Below the pieces are notes generated by a model. It saw only the letters and a program-made list of their open reading frames with translations, was not told the DNA's origin and made no database searches. Below are positions 24,052 through 32,802 of a stretch of DNA of 36,845 nt, piece by piece. This DNA is from Natronohydrobacter sp. (lineage in GTDB: Bacteria > Pseudomonadota > Alphaproteobacteria > Rhodobacterales > Rhodobacteraceae). Each line of letters opens with the position of its first letter. Positions within the stretch are counted from its first letter, which is position 1. The DNA is taken from the NCBI GenBank assembly GCA_007125005.1, contig SLDY01000143.1, forward strand, positions 1 through 36,845, read 5' to 3'. The position numbers and the translations under genes are program-made.

Positions 24052-24534
24052 ATGACTTCCGACAGAGTACAGAAAGCGCAGACAAAGTGGGGAGTCTTCG
24101 AAAGCAACGTTCAACAGTATCGGACTCTAGGCGCTACGGTGCAATCGTTCTTCTTGGCCGTAGGCTCTCTCATCGCAACATCAGCACAAGATGAGCCTCC
24201 CGCGCTGGTAATGACTGCTGTTTCCATCATCGGTATTTTTCATCTGTATTACATTTGGTTCTTACCTTTGCGTGCGCGCCATAAGATCGTCGATTACTAC
24301 AAATTTCAGATAGAATGCGGGCTGGACGACGCAAAGATTGCTCAGCTTGAATCGTTTTGTGGTCAGGAAGAGTATGTAAACAATGAAGCCAAGCGTCGGA
24401 GTGTGAACAAGGATTATTTTGGCAAGCCCGATCTGAAGGTCTTTCGCCAAACTCGTCTTAAGTTCGATAAAGTCGTTCCCACTTTATACGGCCTGATATG
24501 GGGCGTCCTCTGGACTTGGACGGTTTGCCAGTAG
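24052..24534 (+). CDS. Unidentified small membrane protein, lower GC
   Basis: I do not recognise this 160-residue protein. It has an N-terminal helical segment rich in Gln/Lys (about 1-25) and a hydrophobic helix near 30-45 (SFFLAVGSLIATS). A second helix lies at about 52-75 (VMTAVSIIGIFHLYYIWFLPL) and a charged cytoplasmic-type region at about 76-140. A final hydrophobic segment runs at about 143-160 (TLYGLIWGVLWTWTVC). The layout recalls RipA-type octameric membrane proteins, a guess only. Base composition is nearer 50% GC, with codons such as CTA, AGA and TTT that neighbours avoid, suggesting recent acquisition. The start at 24052 has AGGA 6 bases upstream; 24046 is an alternative. It converges on the kinase gene with a 12-bp gap. 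Confidence 0.75.
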   Translation: MTSDRVQKAQTKWGVFESNVQQYRTLGATVQSFFLAVGSLIATSAQDEPPALVMTAVSIIGIFHLYYIWFLPLRARHKIVDYYKFQIECGLDDAKIAQLESFCGQEEYVNNEAKRRSVNKDYFGKPDLKVFRQTRLKFDKVVPTLYGLIWGVLWTWTVCQ

Positions 24535-24546
24535 ACGATCCAGACC

Positions 24547-25521
24547 TCAGAAAAATCGCGCGAAAGCGGCCTGCAGGTCGCTCTTCGGCCGCGCGCCCAG
24601 ATGGCTGATGACTTCTGCCGCCGCGAGCACACCCATACGCCCGGCCGTATCAATGCTGCGCCCGGTCGCCAGCCCATAAAGGAACCCCGCCGCGAATTGA
24701 TCGCCCGCCCCGGTTGCATCGACCGGCATGACCTTGGTCACAGCAATCTCATGGCGTTTTCCGTGTTCGAAGATCCAGACCGGATCACCCGAACGCGTGC
24801 AGATTACCAGATCACAGTCGCGTACGGCTTGCGCAAGTGCATCTTCGAGATCATTGGCCTGATAAAGCGAGACCCATTCCTGCTCATTGCCGATGACATA
24901 ATCCATATCCTGCGCGACCAAGCTGCGGAAATCGGCGCGGTGACGGTCCACGCAGAACGGATCGGAAAGCGCGATGCCCGCGCGCCCACCTGCGCCCCGA
25001 CACGCACGCGCAGCCTTAAGAAACGCCTCTTTCCCTTTGTCCTTATCGAAAAGATAGCCTTCCAGAAACACGATCTCGGAGGCCGCCATGACCTCTGCAT
25101 CCACATCCTCGGAACCGAGCTCGGCGGAGATACCAAGATAGGTATTCATCGACCGCTCCCCATCGGGGGTGACGAAAATCATGCTGCGCGAGGTCGGCAA
25201 CTCGCCCCCTGATACTGGGGGATTGACGAAATCAGCAGACGTATCCGTCGCATAGAAGCGGCCCAGAGCATCATCATTGACACGTCCCACGAAAGCAGCC
25301 CTGAGGCCAAGCTTACCGGCCCCCGCGATTGTATTGGCGACCGATCCGCCCGAAGCTTCGGCGCGATCTTCCATTGCGCCATAGAGCTCTTCTGCGCGGT
25401 CGCGTTCGACAAGCTGCATGATGCCCTTGTGGATATCCATCTTCTCCAGGAAGCGATCCTCGACAGTCGCGATCACATCCACAATCGCATTACCGATGCC
25501 GGCAATCTGATAGCGTTTCAT
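24547..25521 (-). CDS. PfkB-family kinase, adenosine kinase-like
   Basis: A ribokinase-family sugar or nucleoside kinase of 324 residues. Signatures are GIGNAIVDVIA at the N terminus, EASGGSVANTIAGAGKLGLR (about 54-73), the lid segment, and the catalytic anion-hole motif DATGAGDQFAAGFLYG near 270. Rhodobacterales members are generally called adenosine kinase, but fructokinase- or ribokinase-like specificity is not excluded. The ATG overlaps the nth stop (ATGA), so it is the last gene of the DUF2007-trmN6-nth operon. GAGGAC lies about 10 bases upstream of the start. Confidence 0.9.
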   Translation of the reverse strand: MKRYQIAGIGNAIVDVIATVEDRFLEKMDIHKGIMQLVERDRAEELYGAMEDRAEASGGSVANTIAGAGKLGLRAAFVGRVNDDALGRFYATDTSADFVNPPVSGGELPTSRSMIFVTPDGERSMNTYLGISAELGSEDVDAEVMAASEIVFLEGYLFDKDKGKEAFLKAARACRGAGGRAGIALSDPFCVDRHRADFRSLVAQDMDYVIGNEQEWVSLYQANDLEDALAQAVRDCDLVICTRSGDPVWIFEHGKRHEIAVTKVMPVDATGAGDQFAAGFLYGLATGRSIDTAGRMGVLAAAEVISHLGARPKSDLQAAFARFF

Positions 25522-26162
25522 AATGTCTTGTCCTCGAATTGGCATAAGTCGCGGATCAGGCAGGTGCTACAGGCGGGTTTGCGCGCCTTGCAAGTATAGC
25601 GGCCATGCAGGATCAGCCAGTGGTGGGCATGAAGCTGGTATTCAGCGGGCACATTATCCTCGATCGCACGCTCGACCGCATTGACATCGCGGCCGGGACA
25701 GATGCCAGTACGGTTGCCCACGCGAAAGATATGCGTATCCACCGCTTGCGCGGGCATGCGCCACCACATGTTGAGCACAACATTGGCTGTCTTGCGCCCG
25801 ACACCGGGCAACGCCTGCAACGCGGCGCGCGAAGACGGCACCTCGCCGTCATATTGCTCGACCAGAATGCGGCTGAGCTTGATCACATTCTTGGCCTTGT
25901 TGCGAAAGAGGCCGATGGTCTTGATATGCTCGATCACACCCTCCTCACCAAGCGCGAGCATCTTGTCGGGTGTATCAGCGATTTCGAAAAGCCTGCGGGT
26001 GGCCTTGTTCACCCCGACATCGGTGGCCTGCGCCGACAGGGCCACAGCCACAACAAGGGTGAAGGCATTGACATGCTCCAGCTCCCCTTTCGGCTCGGGG
26101 TCTGCCGCGTGAAAGCGAGTGAAGATCTCGCGGAGCGTGGAGTAATCGAGTTGTTTCGCCAT
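25518..26162 (-). CDS. nth: Endonuclease III (base excision repair)
   Basis: A bifunctional DNA glycosylase/AP lyase that removes oxidised pyrimidines. The 214-residue protein has the helix-hairpin-helix LPGVGRKTANVVL, with catalytic Lys124, and VDTHIFRVGNR, with catalytic Asp142. A C-terminal 4Fe-4S cluster has Cys191, Cys198, Cys201 and Cys207 in the exact C-X6-C-X2-C-X5-C spacing. The ATG at 26162 has AAGG 5 bases upstream and is preferred over an extension that overlaps the methyltransferase stop. The gene lies 40 bp after trmN6-like on the same strand. Confidence 0.97.
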   Translation of the reverse strand: MAKQLDYSTLREIFTRFHAADPEPKGELEHVNAFTLVVAVALSAQATDVGVNKATRRLFEIADTPDKMLALGEEGVIEHIKTIGLFRNKAKNVIKLSRILVEQYDGEVPSSRAALQALPGVGRKTANVVLNMWWRMPAQAVDTHIFRVGNRTGICPGRDVNAVERAIEDNVPAEYQLHAHHWLILHGRYTCKARKPACSTCLIRDLCQFEDKTL

Positions 26163-26202
26163 TGCGCCTTCTATGCCCTGTGCTGAGGGCGCCGACAAGG
26201 GT

Positions 26203-26967
26203 TCAGCCGCGTGCCAATTCTGCAAGATCGAGCGCGCCTGCCTCGCGCATCAGCGCGCGCACGGTATCGGTGAAATATTCGCCATCGCCGGGATGATGCG
26301 CGCCCTCATGGATCACCAGCGGGGGCAGAAGCGTGAAGGGTGCCCGCCCCCCTTTGCGCGCCTGCACGATGACCCGCCGCGCGGGCCGCTGCGCGCGCGC
26401 GGCAAGCGGCAGCACAAGGCAGGAGGCACGACCCGCGAAGCCAGCGAGCAGATCAGGCAGGCGTTCGGTCAGATGGATCAGGCTCACATAGCCACCATCG
26501 CGACAGCGCCGCAGCGCAACATCCATCCAGATGGCAAGCGGTGTCGCCTCGCGTAGCGCGCGGTCGCGGCCTGTATCCTGTGCAGCCGGGCCGTGGGCAG
26601 CGTAATAAGGCGGGTTGGCAATGACATGGTCGAAGCTGCGCGCGCGCAAATCGGCGGGCAGAACTGCGAGATCAGCGGCGATCACCTCCATCTCGGCGCG
26701 GTTTTCTGCAGCGTTCCGGCGTGCGAGCGCTGAATATTCGGGCTGAAGCTCCACCCCGGTCAGCCGCAGCCCCTGCACGCGTTCAGCGAGGCAAAGCGAG
26801 GCCACCCCCACCCCGCAGCCCAGCTCCAGCACCGTTTGCCCCGCGCGCGCGGGCACCGAAGCCGCGAGAAACACAGGGTCAGTGGCCGCACGATAGCCTT
26901 TGCGCGGCTGCCAGATCATCACCTTGCCGTTCAGAAACGCATCCTGCGTCAGATCTCCATCAGTCAT
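26203..26967 (-). CDS. tRNA1(Val) A37 N6-methyltransferase-like enzyme
   Basis: A class I S-adenosylmethionine methyltransferase of 254 residues in the TrmN6/YfiC group. QDAFLNGKVMIWQPRKGYRA at the start is a family hallmark. The SAM-binding LELGCGVGVASLCLA is at about 50-64, and the catalytic NPPYY at about 120-124. E. coli TrmN6 methylates A37 of tRNA-Val; the same target is inferred here. The ATG at 26967 overlaps the end of the DUF2007 gene by 8 bases and has no clear Shine-Dalgarno sequence, so translation is probably coupled. Very GC-rich, Arg/Ala-rich C-terminal half. Confidence 0.88.
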   Translation of the reverse strand: MTDGDLTQDAFLNGKVMIWQPRKGYRAATDPVFLAASVPARAGQTVLELGCGVGVASLCLAERVQGLRLTGVELQPEYSALARRNAAENRAEMEVIAADLAVLPADLRARSFDHVIANPPYYAAHGPAAQDTGRDRALREATPLAIWMDVALRRCRDGGYVSLIHLTERLPDLLAGFAGRASCLVLPLAARAQRPARRVIVQARKGGRAPFTLLPPLVIHEGAHHPGDGEYFTDTVRALMREAGALDLAELARG

Positions 26968-27175
26968 GCAGCGGGATGCCGTTTTCACGCAGGATCGAGA
27001 CTGCCATGAAATGATCCTCACGCCGGACCATCAATCGACGCGGCATCATGCCCAATGTGGATTCGAGCGTGTGCATATGGACGTCAATATCAAACACCTC
27101 TATACCCTCGCCTTGCAAGATAGCTGTGGCGTAGGGAATGATCGTGGGATTGGTTGTGCGCAGTAGCTCTTTCAT
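26960..27175 (-). CDS. DUF2007 small protein
   Basis: A 71-residue protein matching the DUF2007 'putative signal-transducing' family, with ELLRTTNPTIIPYATAILQG, a central FDIDVHMHTLE and RRLMVRREDHFMAVSILREN. These are small ferredoxin-like-fold domains with no established biochemical role. It is first in the four-gene operon with trmN6-like, nth and the PfkB kinase. The ATG follows GGGTGA by about 4 bases. It diverges from the prenyl synthase gene across 55 bp. Confidence 0.88.
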   Translation of the reverse strand: MKELLRTTNPTIIPYATAILQGEGIEVFDIDVHMHTLESTLGMMPRRLMVRREDHFMAVSILRENGIPLHD

Positions 27176-27230
27176 GCGGTCACCCTAAGTCCATGAGGAT
27201 AAGTTTGTCGAGACAGGACGCGCAATACCG

Positions 27231-28247
27231 ATGGATACGCAGCACATGACAACGGCACTTGAGCATCAGGCCCCCCACGACCGCCTTGCCAGATATCTGG
27301 AGGCCGATCTGGCGCAGGTAAATGCACTGATCCGGGCGCGCATGGCTTCGGAACACGCGCCGCGCATCCCCGAAGTCACGGCGCATCTCATCGAGGCCGG
27401 CGGCAAGCGCATCCGGCCGATGCTTGTGCTCGCGGCATCGCGATTGTGCAAGTATCAGGGCCATTTCCACCACCATCTCGCGGCCACGGTCGAGTTTATC
27501 CATACCGCAACCTTGTTGCATGATGATGTGGTTGATGAAAGCCAGCAGCGGCGCGGGCGCGCCACGGCCAATCTGCTGTGGGACAACAAGTCTTCAGTAT
27601 TGGTGGGCGACTACCTCTTTGCGCGCGCCTTCCAGTTGATGGTCGAATGTGGCTCGCTGCGTGTGCTCGATATCCTCTCGAATGCGGCTGCCACGATTGC
27701 CGAGGGCGAAGTGCTGCAGCTTACAACCGCGCAGAATATCGCAACCACTGAGGAACAGTATCTGCGCGTGATCCGCGGCAAGACCGCCGCGCTCTTTTCG
27801 GCGGCGACCGAAGCTGGTGCAGTGCTGGCCGGTGCACCCGAAGACAACGTGAAGGCGCTCTTCACCTATGGCGATGCGCTCGGGGTCAGCTTTCAGATCG
27901 TTGATGACTGGCTCGATTACGGGGGTGCAGGCTCAGGGATCGGCAAGAATATCGGGGATGACTTCCGCGAGCGCAAAGTAACCTTACCCGTGATCCGTGC
28001 GATTGCGCAGGCCGATTCCGAAGAGCGCGCGTTCTGGGAACGTGTCATCGGCACTGGCAAACAGCTTTCGGGCGATCTTGAACAGGCTCAGGCGATCATG
28101 ACTCGTCACGGCACGATGGAAAGCACACGGCGCGAAGCGCTCGAGTGGTCGGCAAAAGCGAAGGCAGCGTTAAGCCAACTGCCAGCCGATCCTGTCCGTG
28201 ATATGCTCTCGGATCTGGCCGATTATGTTGTGGCGCGGCTTTACTGA
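27231..28247 (+). CDS. ispB: Long-chain polyprenyl diphosphate synthase
   Basis: Extends farnesyl diphosphate with isopentenyl diphosphate to make the ubiquinone side chain (probably decaprenyl in this group). The 338-residue trans-prenyltransferase has GGKRIRPMLVLAASRLC (about 57-73) and the first aspartate motif LLHDDVVDE (Asp98, Asp99, Asp102). GDYLFARAFQL at about 126-136 follows, then the second aspartate motif VDDWLDYGG (Asp225, Asp226, Asp229). Chain length cannot be read with certainty. The last 7 bases overlap the convergent ispE gene. A second in-frame ATG (27246) is possible. Confidence 0.93.
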   Translation: MDTQHMTTALEHQAPHDRLARYLEADLAQVNALIRARMASEHAPRIPEVTAHLIEAGGKRIRPMLVLAASRLCKYQGHFHHHLAATVEFIHTATLLHDDVVDESQQRRGRATANLLWDNKSSVLVGDYLFARAFQLMVECGSLRVLDILSNAAATIAEGEVLQLTTAQNIATTEEQYLRVIRGKTAALFSAATEAGAVLAGAPEDNVKALFTYGDALGVSFQIVDDWLDYGGAGSGIGKNIGDDFRERKVTLPVIRAIAQADSEERAFWERVIGTGKQLSGDLEQAQAIMTRHGTMESTRREALEWSAKAKAALSQLPADPVRDMLSDLADYVVARLY

Positions 28248-29080
28248 TAGAGAATACCTGTCGATCTGATCCACCACTGCGGACATGCGGCATTCAGTGC
28301 CTCAGCCGCTCTTCGCGCTGCGTCTTCCTGCGCATAAAGCCCGAAACAGGTCGCGCCAGAGCCTGACATGCGCGAGAAAAGGCAACCGGATGATGCCGAC
28401 AGTGCATCAAGCACATGGCTTATTTCCGGCAAGAGGTTGCAGGCGGGGATTTGCAGATCATTGCGTTGTAGCTTCAACCAATCCGACAGCGCTTTTGCAT
28501 CACGCCATTGCGGCAGTTTCGCTGCCATAGGGGGATTGTTGGGCTGCGACAGCGCGTGAAAGACCTTCGGCGTGGAGACTTCGACCCTTGGGTTGACCAG
28601 AACCAGCCAGATATCGGGACAGGGCGGAAGCACCGTGACCTGCTCACCCACGCCCTCCATCCGGCAAAAACGCCGCGTGAGGCAGACGGGCACATCGGCT
28701 CCAAGCATCAGCGCCTGTTCATCTGAAGGCAGTGCCTTGCCTGTCATCTGCGCAATCAGACGCAGACAGGCGGCGGCATCTGAGGAACCACCACCAATAC
28801 CCGAGGACAGGGGCAGAGTTTTGGAAAGCAGAAGTGCCAAGTCTTCGGCACCCATCGCCTGCGCGGCACGCCAAACCAGATTCTCCGGGCCGACGCTCAG
28901 GCCCACTGCCTCTGGTCCCTCAAGGCTGAGCGATAGCCCACGCGCAGGACGCGCCGAAACAATGTCGCCCAATTCCGTGAACACCACCAGAGAATCGAGC
29001 AAGTGGTAACCATCTGCGCGCCGTCCTGTGACATGCAACGTGAGGTTTACCTTGGCCGGCGCAAGCTCGGAGGCAATCAT
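28241..29080 (-). CDS. ispE: 4-diphosphocytidyl-methylerythritol kinase IspE
   Basis: The GHMP kinase of the non-mevalonate isoprenoid pathway, phosphorylating 4-diphosphocytidyl-2-C-methylerythritol. The 279 residues show APAKVNLTLHVTGRRADGYH at the N terminus with the active-site Lys region, the ATP-binding LPLSSGIGGGSSDAAACL (about 91-108), and the late MSGSGATCFGLY near 240-251. The start overlaps the stop of the upstream TPR gene (ATGA). Its 3' end overlaps ispB by 7 bases, so two isoprenoid genes face each other here, precursor supply against chain elongation. Confidence 0.96.
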   Translation of the reverse strand: MIASELAPAKVNLTLHVTGRRADGYHLLDSLVVFTELGDIVSARPARGLSLSLEGPEAVGLSVGPENLVWRAAQAMGAEDLALLLSKTLPLSSGIGGGSSDAAACLRLIAQMTGKALPSDEQALMLGADVPVCLTRRFCRMEGVGEQVTVLPPCPDIWLVLVNPRVEVSTPKVFHALSQPNNPPMAAKLPQWRDAKALSDWLKLQRNDLQIPACNLLPEISHVLDALSASSGCLFSRMSGSGATCFGLYAQEDAARRAAEALNAACPQWWIRSTGILYQ

Positions 29081-30783
29081 TCTGCGCCTTCATGCTCTTT
29101 CAATGCGGCGTCTTTACCGACTTCCAGCTTCCGTCTGACAAGATCGAGATCGAGATCGGGGTGCGGTGCGAAGGACAGCGCCCGACGCCATTGAAACCGC
29201 GCCTCGCGATGGCGCCCCACCGCATAATAGACATCCCCCAGATGGTCGTTCAGGATCGGATCCTCGGGTAATAGCTCCACAGCGCGCTCCATCACCGGAA
29301 CAGCTTCTTCATACCGGCCCAGCCTGTAATAGGCCCATCCGAGTGAATCCACGATATAACCACTTTCCGGGTCGCCATCGACGGCGCGCTCGATCATGTC
29401 GAGTGCCTCCTCGAGGTTGCGGCGCTGCTCGACCAGAGAATAGCCAAGGTAATTGAGCACCTGCGGTTCATCGGGCACGAATTCGAGCACGCGGCGGAAT
29501 TCAGGTTCGGCGCGATCCCATTCTCCAATCCGCTCCAGTGCAATCGCACGGGTATAGAGCAACACCCAATGACGTTCCTCGATCTCATCGATCATATCTA
29601 TCGCGCGCGTATATGCATCTGCGGCTTCTGCATATCGCTCTTCGCGGCGCAGCAAATCACCGAGAGAACTGAAAACGAGCACCGAATCCGGGCGCACCTC
29701 GCTTAGAGCAATCAAGCTTCCGATTGCCTCATCGACCTGTCCGGACTGATAAAGCGCATTCGCACGCCCCAGCTCCGCGCCAAGGTATTGCGGGTTGTCT
29801 TCGGGCATCAGCAGATAGATCTGATCGGCCAGCTCATATTGGCCGGCACGCTCAAGCAATTGCCCGGTCAGCAGGATGGCATCGGCATGATCGGGGCGCA
29901 GACTTAGCGCAAGCTGGCCATAGATGATCGGAAGCCAGTCGCTGCGCTCGCCGATCAGTGCGCCGGATAGCGTGAAATAGACCTCTGCCATACCATCGCT
30001 GGCGGATGCGATTGTGGTAAAGGGCACGGGCTCCTCTGCCTCCAGCGCATTGATAACTTCAGCGACATCATCCTCCGGTGGACTGGCGAACATCGTAGCG
30101 GCAAGCTCACGTGCCTCCTCGAACTGGCCAAGCTGCGACAGGATCGCCATATGCGCCAGAACGCCTCTGCGCGAGAGGCTGACAGGCCCCTCGCCTTCTC
30201 CCGAGAGAATACCGGCAGCGCGCTCCATATCTCCGACCAGTGCCAAAGACAGTGCCTTCTGATACAGTGCGAAAGGCGCAAGCTCTGGGCGTTCATCTAT
30301 CGCACGATCGATGGCATCGAGGGCATCAGACATGCTGCCCTTGCCCAAAACTGCCCAGGCGACCCCCATAGCGTCGGTCAGTGGCCCAGTCCTCTGGCCG
30401 TCTTCCAAGAACCCGGTCACCACGTCATAAGCGCCGCGACGGAACGCATCTGCCTGCAGGATCAGTGCCCCCACCTGCGTTAATTGACCGGCAAGTGCAG
30501 CCTCGGCGGCAAGTCGCACGGCGGGTTCGAACTCACCGCTCAGAAGCCAACCTTGCATGGCTAATTCGCGAAATGTTTCGTTCTCGGGATCAGCCCGCAG
30601 GGCGCGGTCATAGCTCTCGGCCATCTGCAAGAAATCGTCGGTCGCAACCGCGACTCTGCCTGTCAGGAAGGCTCCGGCCAAACCTTGCGGGATGCGCCCG
30701 TCATCGGCGGTTTGCGCCGCTGGCGCGAAAGGCAAGAGGGCTGCGACAGCGAAAGCCTTGACAAGGCGGCCAGAAAAAAACAC
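29077..30783 (-). CDS. Secreted TPR-repeat protein
   Basis: A 568-residue exported protein made of tetratricopeptide repeats. Beginning at the GTG at 30783 gives a clean Sec signal peptide (FFSGRLVKAFAVAALLPFAP, cut near AAQTA), and AAGGAG lies 10 bases before that GTG, so it is preferred over upstream ATGs. TPR units fill most of the protein; the clearest are DAYTRAIDMIDEIEERHWVL, LNYLGYSLVEQRRNLEEALD, DSLGWAYYRLGRYEEAVPVM and LNDHLGDVYYAVGRHREARF. Homologues are common next to ispE and ETF-QO in Rhodobacterales, as far as I recall. TPR arrays mediate protein contacts; the partner is unknown. Confidence 0.88.
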   Translation of the reverse strand: MFFSGRLVKAFAVAALLPFAPAAQTADDGRIPQGLAGAFLTGRVAVATDDFLQMAESYDRALRADPENETFRELAMQGWLLSGEFEPAVRLAAEAALAGQLTQVGALILQADAFRRGAYDVVTGFLEDGQRTGPLTDAMGVAWAVLGKGSMSDALDAIDRAIDERPELAPFALYQKALSLALVGDMERAAGILSGEGEGPVSLSRRGVLAHMAILSQLGQFEEARELAATMFASPPEDDVAEVINALEAEEPVPFTTIASASDGMAEVYFTLSGALIGERSDWLPIIYGQLALSLRPDHADAILLTGQLLERAGQYELADQIYLLMPEDNPQYLGAELGRANALYQSGQVDEAIGSLIALSEVRPDSVLVFSSLGDLLRREERYAEAADAYTRAIDMIDEIEERHWVLLYTRAIALERIGEWDRAEPEFRRVLEFVPDEPQVLNYLGYSLVEQRRNLEEALDMIERAVDGDPESGYIVDSLGWAYYRLGRYEEAVPVMERAVELLPEDPILNDHLGDVYYAVGRHREARFQWRRALSFAPHPDLDLDLVRRKLEVGKDAALKEHEGAE

Positions 30784-30817
30784 GGGCTCGACGCTCCTTT
30801 TGGTCATTCTGGCAATA

Positions 30818-30846
30818 ACACTAGGGCGCGTGGCAGGCGGTGGCAA
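30818..30846 (-). promoter_or_regulatory. Predicted promoter of the TPR-ispE operon
   Basis: On the minus strand TTGCCA (30846-30841) and TAGTGT (30823-30818) are 17 bases apart. The predicted start near 30811 would leave a 28-base leader before the GTG at 30783, with room for its AAGGAG. It makes longer upstream starts unlikely. Confidence 0.45.
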
Positions 30847-30910
30847 TCACCCATCCCCCGAAAGCGGCCCCCTCCTCTCGGATCTCACCAGATCGTCACG
30901 CCCGACCATC

Positions 30911-32557
30911 TCACATATTGGGATAGTTTGGCCCATCGCCGCCTTGCGGTGTGACCCAATGGATATTCTGACTGGGATCCTTGATGTCACAGGTTTTGCA
31001 ATGCACGCAATTCTGGAAGTTGATCACGAAGCGCGGTTCATTGCCTTCTTCTTCCACAACCTCGTAAACGCCGGCCGGGCAATAACGCTGGGCTGGTTCG
31101 GCATATTTGGGCAGGTTAACCTTGATCGGCACTGACGGGTCTTTCAGTGTCAGATGCGCCGGTTGGCTTTCCTCGTGATTGGTGAAGGAATAAGCAACAT
31201 TGGTCAGCCGGTCAAAGCTGAGCACGCCATCGGGCTTGGGGTAGTCGATGGGGGTGTGCTTCTTTGCCTCGCCAGTGGCCGCAGCATCACTCTTTCCATG
31301 ACCCATGGTGCCGAATACCGAAAAGCCAATCGTGTTCGTCCACATGTCGAAGCCGCCGAGCGTGAGCGACGGCAACAGACCATATTTCGACCACATAGGC
31401 TTGACGTTACGCACCTTTTTCAAGTCCTTGCCAACTGCGCCTTCGCGCAGTTCCTTTTCGTAGTCGGACAGTTCGTCGCCTGCACGCCCTGCATTGATCG
31501 CCTGATATGCCGCTTCCGCAGCCGCCTTGCCCGAGAGCATCGCGTTGTGGTTGCCCTTGATACGCGGCACATTCACAAGCCCTGCAGAGCAACCCAGCAA
31601 AGCGCCCCCGGGAAAGACCACTTTAGGGATCGACTGATACCCCCCCTCACTGATCGCGCGCGCGCCATATGCCACGCGCTTGCCCCCTTTGAGCAGTTCC
31701 GCCACCATCGGGTGGTGCTTGAACCGCTGAAACTCATGATAAGGCGAGAGATAGGGGTTTTCGTAGTTCAGATGCACCACAAAGCCCAGATAAACTTGAT
31801 TATTATCAATATGATAAATAAAGCTGCCACCGCCAGCGTTTTTGCCTAATGGCCAACCCATGGTATGGGTGACGGTGCCTTCGCGGTGCTTTTCGGGATC
31901 GATCTCCCAGATCTCTTTCATGCCAAGGCCAAATTTCTGAGGTTCCTTGCCCTTGGACAGGTCGTATTTCACTATGACCTCTTTGGACAGCGATCCGCGC
32001 ACGCCTTCAGAGAGGAACACATATTTACCGTGCAATTCCATGCCCGGCTCATAGCCTTCGCCCGGTGTGCCATCGGGGTTCTTGCCGAATTCGCCCGCTA
32101 CAACGCCCTTAACCCGGTCGCCCTCATAGACCAGTTCCGAACACGCCATGCCGGGGAAAATCTCTACCCCCAACGCCTCTGCCTGTTCGGCCATCCAGCG
32201 GCAGACATTCGCCATCGAGACGATGTAATTGCCGTGATTATTCATCAAGGGCGGCATTGGCCAGTTGGGAATGCGTATCTGCCCCGCCTCGCCCATCATG
32301 TAAAAATTATCCCTACGGACGGGCACAGTGATCGGCGCGCCACGCTCTTTCCAGTCGGGCATCAGCGCATCAAGACCGCAAGGATCCAGCACGGCCCCCG
32401 AGAGGATATGCGCCCCCACTTCAGAACCCTTCTCCAGCACCACGACATTCAGGTCAGCATCGAGTTGCTTGAGCCGGATTGCCGCCGATAGACCTGCGGG
32501 CCCCGCACCGACGATAACAACGTCATATTCCATGGTTTCGCGTTCAATACCGGACAT
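30911..32557 (-). CDS. Electron transfer flavoprotein-ubiquinone oxidoreductase
   Basis: ETF-QO passes electrons from fatty-acid and amino-acid dehydrogenases, via ETF, to ubiquinone at the inner membrane. The 548-residue protein has the FAD dinucleotide fold YDVVIVGAGPAGLSAAIRLK at about 10-30 and GAHILSGAVLDPCGLDALMP. The membrane/quinone-binding region includes GKNAGGGSFIYHIDN, and the C-terminal 4Fe-4S ligands are in YCPAGVYE and NCVHCKTCDIKDPSQNI. Length and ending match mitochondrial and alphaproteobacterial ETF-QO. GAGGAG lies 5 bases before the ATG. The etfAB genes are not in the window. Confidence 0.97.
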   Translation of the reverse strand: MSGIERETMEYDVVIVGAGPAGLSAAIRLKQLDADLNVVVLEKGSEVGAHILSGAVLDPCGLDALMPDWKERGAPITVPVRRDNFYMMGEAGQIRIPNWPMPPLMNNHGNYIVSMANVCRWMAEQAEALGVEIFPGMACSELVYEGDRVKGVVAGEFGKNPDGTPGEGYEPGMELHGKYVFLSEGVRGSLSKEVIVKYDLSKGKEPQKFGLGMKEIWEIDPEKHREGTVTHTMGWPLGKNAGGGSFIYHIDNNQVYLGFVVHLNYENPYLSPYHEFQRFKHHPMVAELLKGGKRVAYGARAISEGGYQSIPKVVFPGGALLGCSAGLVNVPRIKGNHNAMLSGKAAAEAAYQAINAGRAGDELSDYEKELREGAVGKDLKKVRNVKPMWSKYGLLPSLTLGGFDMWTNTIGFSVFGTMGHGKSDAAATGEAKKHTPIDYPKPDGVLSFDRLTNVAYSFTNHEESQPAHLTLKDPSVPIKVNLPKYAEPAQRYCPAGVYEVVEEEGNEPRFVINFQNCVHCKTCDIKDPSQNIHWVTPQGGDGPNYPNM

Positions 32558-32612
32558 TGTTGCTCCTCATCTTGCGCATGGCAGGGGATATGGCTCATAT
32601 TCTTACGCGACA

Positions 32613-32641
32613 CACCTAGCCAGCGGTTTCCCGGAGGTCAA
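32613..32641 (-). promoter_or_regulatory. Predicted promoter of the ETF-QO gene
   Basis: On the minus strand TTGACC (32641-32636) and TAGGTG (32618-32613) are 17 bases apart, with a predicted start near 32606 and a leader of about 50 bases. The remaining part of the 245-bp gap up to greA shows only short hairpins and a six-T run (32778-32783) after an imperfect GC-rich stem. Confidence 0.45.
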
Positions 32642-32802
32642 TGCAGACGCGGCGTCGCAGAAATGCCTTGCAGCATTGCGATGCGGTTGGGCACGCGCAT
32701 TCCTCTTGCAATCTGCACGCGGGTGCGTTCTGATATCTCAAAGCAGTATGACAGCCCCGGCCTTGCCGTGGGCGGTCTTTTTTATCGTGAGGGGACGTAG
32801 AT

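Noticed and set aside
31154-32491. Two plus-strand open frames (231 and 208 codons) opposite ETF-QO
   Set aside because: Both lie within the unquestionable ETF-QO gene and look like reverse-frame shadows.
32740-32783. Intrinsic terminator before greA
   Set aside because: A six-T run follows GC-rich sequence, but I could not draw a stem of more than a few pairs, and no plus-strand gene ends there.
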